Position numbers and translations under genes: made by a program. Source: Trileptium ribeirensis (taxonomy: Eukaryota > Nematoda > Enoplea > Enoplida > Thoracostomopsidae). Taken from it: DNA of 11,615 nt. The notes below the pieces were generated by a model. It searched no databases. It was not told the origin of the DNA and worked only from the letters and a program-made list of their open reading frames with translations. The DNA is taken from the NCBI GenBank assembly GCA_030248225.1, contig JASANE010004927.1, positions 1 to 11,615 on the forward strand. Reading direction: 5' to 3'. Positions 8,505-11,615 of the stretch are shown in pieces. How positions within the stretch are numbered: the stretch's first letter is position 1; the number at the start of each line of letters is the position of its first letter.

Positions 8505-8566
8505 GGCGGGATTTGAGCGCAAGCCCTTAGATTTTAAGGCTATTACCTCGACTAAAAACAGAGCTA
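8505..8566 (-). pseudogene. Degenerate tRNA-like sequence (Lys/Leu-like)
   Basis: Read on the minus strand, it runs TAGCTCTG, then AGTCGAGGTAATAGCC, CTTAAAATCTAAGGG and GCTCAAATCCCGCC. These resemble, in order, the D-arm/A-box start, the anticodon arm and the T-arm/B-box of animal tRNAs such as tRNA-Lys (TAGCTCAG, CTTTTAATCTAAGGG, GTTCAAATCCC). The loop CTTAAAA would give anticodon TAA. The D-arm carries an extra stretch of about 7 bases, the anticodon stem has mismatches and the T-stem pairs poorly, so it is not a working tRNA. It may be a tRNA pseudogene or the head of a tRNA-derived SINE. Confidence 0.35.
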
Positions 8567-8987
8567 GTCTGTCGATATTTCCTAAAATACCAAACTAAGA
8601 CTAATGCGCGAGTAAACCTAAAATGACCCCGGCAACCATCCTATTTTGTATTTTTGGATAAAATTTGTTACCGTACGCTTTTTTGGTCAATTGAAATACG
8701 GCGTAAAACTGTTCGCGAACACAGCGCTCGCCATGTTTGAGAACGAAAATTTGTCGATTTGATTGTGGCGTCACTTTTGCATTAAGTTTGTTCGCGAACA
8801 CTGTATTATAAAATTTAAATAATAATACATTAGGGAACAGAATTTCTGCAAACTGAAATCGCGAAAATTCTGTTCGAACACAAGGTCTAATTTCTGGCAC
8901 TTGAATTTGATTTTGCCAATTTTCGGTTAGCGAAAAACTGAACGAAATTAAGCCGGTTTTTCGTAACAAGGGTTTACGATTCGATAT
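8567..8987. other. Spacer DNA with an uncertain 122-codon open frame
   Basis: A minus-strand open frame at 8601-8969 would give a basic 122-residue product rich in phenylalanine, asparagine and glutamine. I recognise no domain, and nothing around it supports transcription. It overlaps the TGTTCG palindrome cluster. I treat it as open by chance; an exon cannot be excluded. Confidence 0.3.
8710..8880. repeat. Cluster of TGTTCG-based palindromes
   Basis: The perfect 12-bp palindrome TGTTCGCGAACA occurs at 8710-8721 and again at 8789-8800, 79 bp apart and each followed by C. A shorter relative, TGTTCGAACA, lies at 8871-8880. It is also part of a 10-bp stem: GAACAGAATT (8835-8844) pairs with AATTCTGTTC (8866-8875). 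Such spaced palindromes can be dimeric protein binding sites, but no factor can be named. Confidence 0.6.
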
Positions 8988-9208
8988 ATGTAATGAGGCA
9001 CTAAAAATAGCAAAACTCTAACGGCAAGTGCTGTTTTATCAACACATTCTAAGAAAAATTGCTATAAGCGTTCGTGAAATGAGGCACGCAAAACCAGTAG
9101 AACTCTGACTAGTAAGTACTGTTTTATAAACACAATCTAGGGAAAACTTGTTAGAAGCGTCTATGAAATAAGGCATGTAAAACTCGTAGAATCCTGACCA
9201 GTAAAGTA
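8988..9208 (-). repeat. 88-bp satellite, minus orientation (inner right block)
   Basis: About two and a half units mirror 7468-7688. Diagnostic shared changes are ATCAACACATTCTAAG (paired with GTGTTGATAAAAC at about 7629) and GCGTTCGTGAAATGAGGCACG (paired with the unit near 7585). Confidence 0.88.
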
Positions 9209-9258
9209 CTCATTTCATGGACGCTTCGAAACATATTTTCTTAGATTGTGTTTATAAT
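9209..9258 (+). repeat. 88-bp satellite fragment, plus orientation
   Basis: Mirrors 7419-7467. It runs CTCATTTCATGGACGCTTCG to TGTGTTTATAAT and is interrupted there by the 239-bp element. Confidence 0.85.
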
Positions 9259-9495
9259 GTAGCACACGGTTGCAAGTAGTTGCGTGCAATAAAGTGCATA
9301 AAAATAAATTTATTACGGAAACTGCACAATTTATATACAAATTACTAATTTGCATATTGCATCAGAAATACGTGGGCGTTATTGCAATGTTTTCGATTGC
9401 ATCAGAGTCATACAATGATTTCATCATGATCAGTTCTTACGTCGATCTTCATGGTGATCGGACGGGGTGAGTTCTTAGCTCTGGCGTTCGCCACA
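9259..9495 (-). mobile_element. MITE-like element (right-arm copy)
   Basis: Reverse complement of the element at 7180-7418, flanked by ATAAT on both sides (9254-9258 and 9496-9500), the mirrored form of the ATTAT duplication. The octamer (ATTTGCAT, 9348-9355) and TATA-like sequence (TTTATATA, 9330-9337) are kept. A patch near 9405-9426 differs strongly from the left copy while the rest is nearly identical. Confidence 0.72.
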
Positions 9496-9758
9496 ATAAT
9501 ACAGCACTTAATGGTCAGAGTTCTACGAATTTTACATTCCTCATTTCGTGGACGCCTCAAACAATTTGTCTTAAAACGTGATTACAAAACGGCACTTACT
9601 GATTAGAGTTTTACCAGTTTTACGCGCCCCTCATTTAATAGACGCTTCTTCTAGATTGTGTTTATAAAACAGTACTTGCTGGTCATAGTTTTACGATTTT
9701 TTTAGTTAATCGTTTCATGGACGCCTCTAACAATTTTTTCTTAGAATGCGTTTATAAA
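9496..9758 (+). repeat. 88-bp satellite, plus orientation (right arm)
   Basis: About three units mirror 6919-7179, from ATAATACAGCACTTAATGG to GCGTTTATAAA. One unit has an 11-bp or so deletion before CTAGATTG near 9650, in the same place as the shortened unit near 7022-7030 in the left arm. Confidence 0.88.
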
Positions 9759-10264
9759 CGTGAAAATCGTAAATCTTTGACCAGTAAGTGCGGTCATATA
9801 CCATAAACACATTCTATGAAAATTTTCAGAAGGGTTCCTTGAAACTAGGCATGTAAAACTCGAATAACTCTGAAACGTAAATGTTGTTTTATAATATAAA
9901 CACATTCAGAAAAATGTTAGATAGGCGTCCATGGAACAATTAACTTAGTAACTGGAAAAACTATGACCGGTAAGTAGTGTTTTATACACACCATCTAGGA
10001 AAAGTTGTCAGAAGCGTCCATCAAATGAGTAACTTAAAATTCGCAAAACCCTTATGAAGTGTTGTTTTATAAACATTCTAGGAAAATTGTTAGAGGCTTC
10101 CATGTAAAACGATTGACGTAAAATCCGAGCCAAAACGGTACGTCCACGAAAGTACTGTTTTTGACACACAATCTACGAAAAGTTGTTCGAAGCGTCCATG
10201 AAAATAGTTACTGAACACTCGCAAAGTCCTACGAGTAAGTGCTGTTTTATAAACATTTGAGGAA
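9759..10264 (-). repeat. 88-bp satellite, minus orientation (right arm)
   Basis: About six units mirror 6419-6918, including the GGTCATATACC variant at the switch and the extra TATAATA near 9890. A stretch at about 10123-10160 has diverged more from its left partner than its surroundings. Confidence 0.88.
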
Positions 10265-11048
10265 CTAGTTAAGCTCGCTTGCGAGCCAAGATTCGAGTGG
10301 TGAGACAATCTCGAAGCAGAAGTGTAAAAAATATTTGCCCAACAATATTTTTGACACTCGCAATGAGTTTGTGGGCCCAGAAAACCCTATATCCGACACT
10401 AAAACCAACAATAAACACACATTCAAGTGCTTTTTCCACGACTTCTCACCAAAAATTGCGAAAACGTCATTTTTTATGCCAAGTATGAACCAGAAAAGTG
10501 AAAATATTTGCCCAACAAATATTTTTAACACTCGCAATATGATTTTATCCAGAAAACACTATGTAAGACGCTAAAAGCAACAAAAACACACATTTAGTGG
10601 CATTTCCCATGCTTTTTACCCAATATGAAATTAGGCGCCAACTATAAGGCTATGGAGCTCCAATTGGGAAGTAGTCGAAAAACTTGTTATATATCATTGG
10701 AAAGCCCTTCGTATAGCAACATGGAATAGGCCCATTAGCTTGCGGTTACCTCGTGTACTTACTGAGAAAAGTCGCAAAAAGAGTTTGAGGGGGGTGCCTG
10801 AAAAATGGACCAAAATGACGTTATTTTGCCTCATAACTTTTTCACGGTAGAAAATTTAAAAATCGGGCTCCGTCACTACACCTAAATCGGCCATTGCGGT
10901 TCGAATGAGCTATAGTGCATCAAAATCCGCCCAACCTTAAAAGAGATCCAGGTGTGACACACACACAGACAGGATCTCCGTCAACCCCCCTTCCAGAACC
11001 AAAATTGAAAATTCTCGTTCCACTCGCTCGCTCATTCCACTCGAATTC
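10265..11048 (-). mobile_element. 784-bp insertion in the satellite (right-arm copy)
   Basis: Reverse complement of 5637-6418, with the same breakpoints in the satellite unit (CTAG at the left edge, GAATTC then AAAAATTGTTAG at the right edge). It keeps the 10-bp inverted ends, the tandem pair and the GCGAG-rich tips. Small indels break the correspondence of open frames between copies: a 1-bp indel near 10992 changes the frame of the one reading longer than 80 codons. Confidence 0.72.
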
Positions 11049-11615
11049 AAAAATTGTTAGAAGCGCCCAAGCAATGAGGCACGTAAAACCCATAGAACTC
11101 TGACCAGTTCGTGCTGTTTTGTAAACACATTCTAGGAAAAAAATTTTAGAAGCGTCAATCAAATGAGGCACGTAAAACTTGTGATAATCTGGCCAGTAAG
11201 TGTCGTTTTATAAAAATATTTAGGAAAATTTTTAGAAGTGTCGGTGAAGCGAGACATGTAAAATTCGATAAACTCTGAACAGCAAGTGTTGTTTTATAAA
11301 AGTATTCTAGAAAAAGTTGTTATGAGCGTCCAGGAAACGTTTAGTGAAACTCGCAAAACTATGACCAGTAAGTGGTGTTTTATAAACACCATCTAGGTAA
11401 AGTTGTTAACAAGTGTCCACTAAAATCAGCTACCTAACACTTATATTCTGACCAGTAAGTGTTGTTTCATAAAGTATTACAGGAAAAGTTGTGAGAAGCG
11501 TCCATGAAATGAGTTATGTAAAGCTTACAAAAGTCTGACCAGAAAGTGTTGTTTTATAAACACATTCTAGGAAAATTGTTAGAAGCGCCCATGAAATGAG
11601 GCACGTAAAACCCAT
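11049..11615 (-). repeat. 88-bp satellite, minus orientation (outer right block, cut by window end)
   Basis: About six and a half units mirror 5063-5636 in the same variant order, ending within the CTATGGG-type unit. The array clearly continues beyond the window. Confidence 0.9.

Larger units (their letters stand above)
7689..8987. other. Central spacer of the giant inverted repeat
   Basis: This is the unpaired centre of the palindrome, about 1.3 kb. The left third is unpaired satellite; the rest is AT-rich DNA found once in the window, with a tRNA-like remnant and a palindrome cluster. If the whole palindrome is one element, this is the place where a coding core would be expected, but no recognisable transposase or other gene is present. 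Confidence 0.7.
8988..11615 (-). repeat. Right arm of giant inverted repeat (cut by window end)
   Basis: Reverse complement of 5063-7688, carrying the same sequence of blocks in mirror order: minus satellite, short plus piece, 239-bp element, plus satellite, orientation switch, minus satellite, 782-bp insertion, minus satellite. Small indels and scattered substitutions distinguish it from the left arm. It stops only because the window ends. Confidence 0.93.

Noticed and set aside
8601..8969. 122-codon minus-strand open frame, the longest in the window
   Set aside because: No recognisable domain, no supporting context and it spans the palindrome cluster. Kept only as a note in the region entry.
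5063..11615. Palindrome as a pure assembly artefact
   Set aside because: The arms differ by many substitutions, several indels and a clustered patch of changes, and the spacer holds satellite units found on one side only. A false join of one sequence to its own complement would give near-perfect identity. Long reads would settle it.

Overview
This window looks like non-coding, repeat-dense nuclear DNA from a eukaryote, most likely an invertebrate animal. The reasons are its AT-rich background, complex satellite arrays, foldback-type inverted repeats, small MITE-like insertions, a degenerate tRNA-like sequence, and the absence of any recognisable protein gene. The sequence alone does not let me name the phylum. 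No open frame longer than about 120 codons exists, and those that do are explained by repeats or lack recognisable domains.

Layout. (1) Bases 1-1064 form a near-perfect foldback element: two arms of about 480 bp around a loop of about 106 bp. Each arm is itself built from about three direct repeats of 157-174 bp. (2) 1065-2020 is AT-rich DNA with nothing recognisable. (3) 2021-3018 is a satellite with a strict 53-bp module, using three module types (A, B, C) in a higher-order order. (4) 3019-3331 is a less AT-rich block, open on both strands, of unknown nature. (5) 3332-4160 has no recognisable feature. (6) From 4161 to the window end lies a second satellite, with an 88-bp unit. It is arranged as a giant inverted repeat whose arms visible here are 5063-7688 and 8988-11615 (base n pairs with about 16,678 - n), around a central spacer of about 1.3 kb.

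Each arm of the large palindrome carries two insertions at mirrored places. One is a segment of about 782 bp that splits one satellite unit cleanly (5637-6418 and 10265-11048). The other is a MITE-like element of about 239 bp flanked by a 4-5 bp direct repeat (7180-7418 and 9259-9495). Each arm also switches satellite orientation at mirrored points. The insertions therefore predate the duplication that made the palindrome, or were spread between arms by conversion. The central spacer holds further 88-bp units, a degenerate tRNA-like sequence on the minus strand and a cluster of TGTTCG-based palindromes.

The main interest is structural. Two independent foldbacks within about 11.6 kb both have arms made of direct repeats, which is the architecture of Foldback (FB)-type elements. 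No transposase is visible, so any mobility would depend on a source elsewhere. The right arm is cut by the window edge; by symmetry with the array start at 4161, the structure should run to roughly 12.5 kb.
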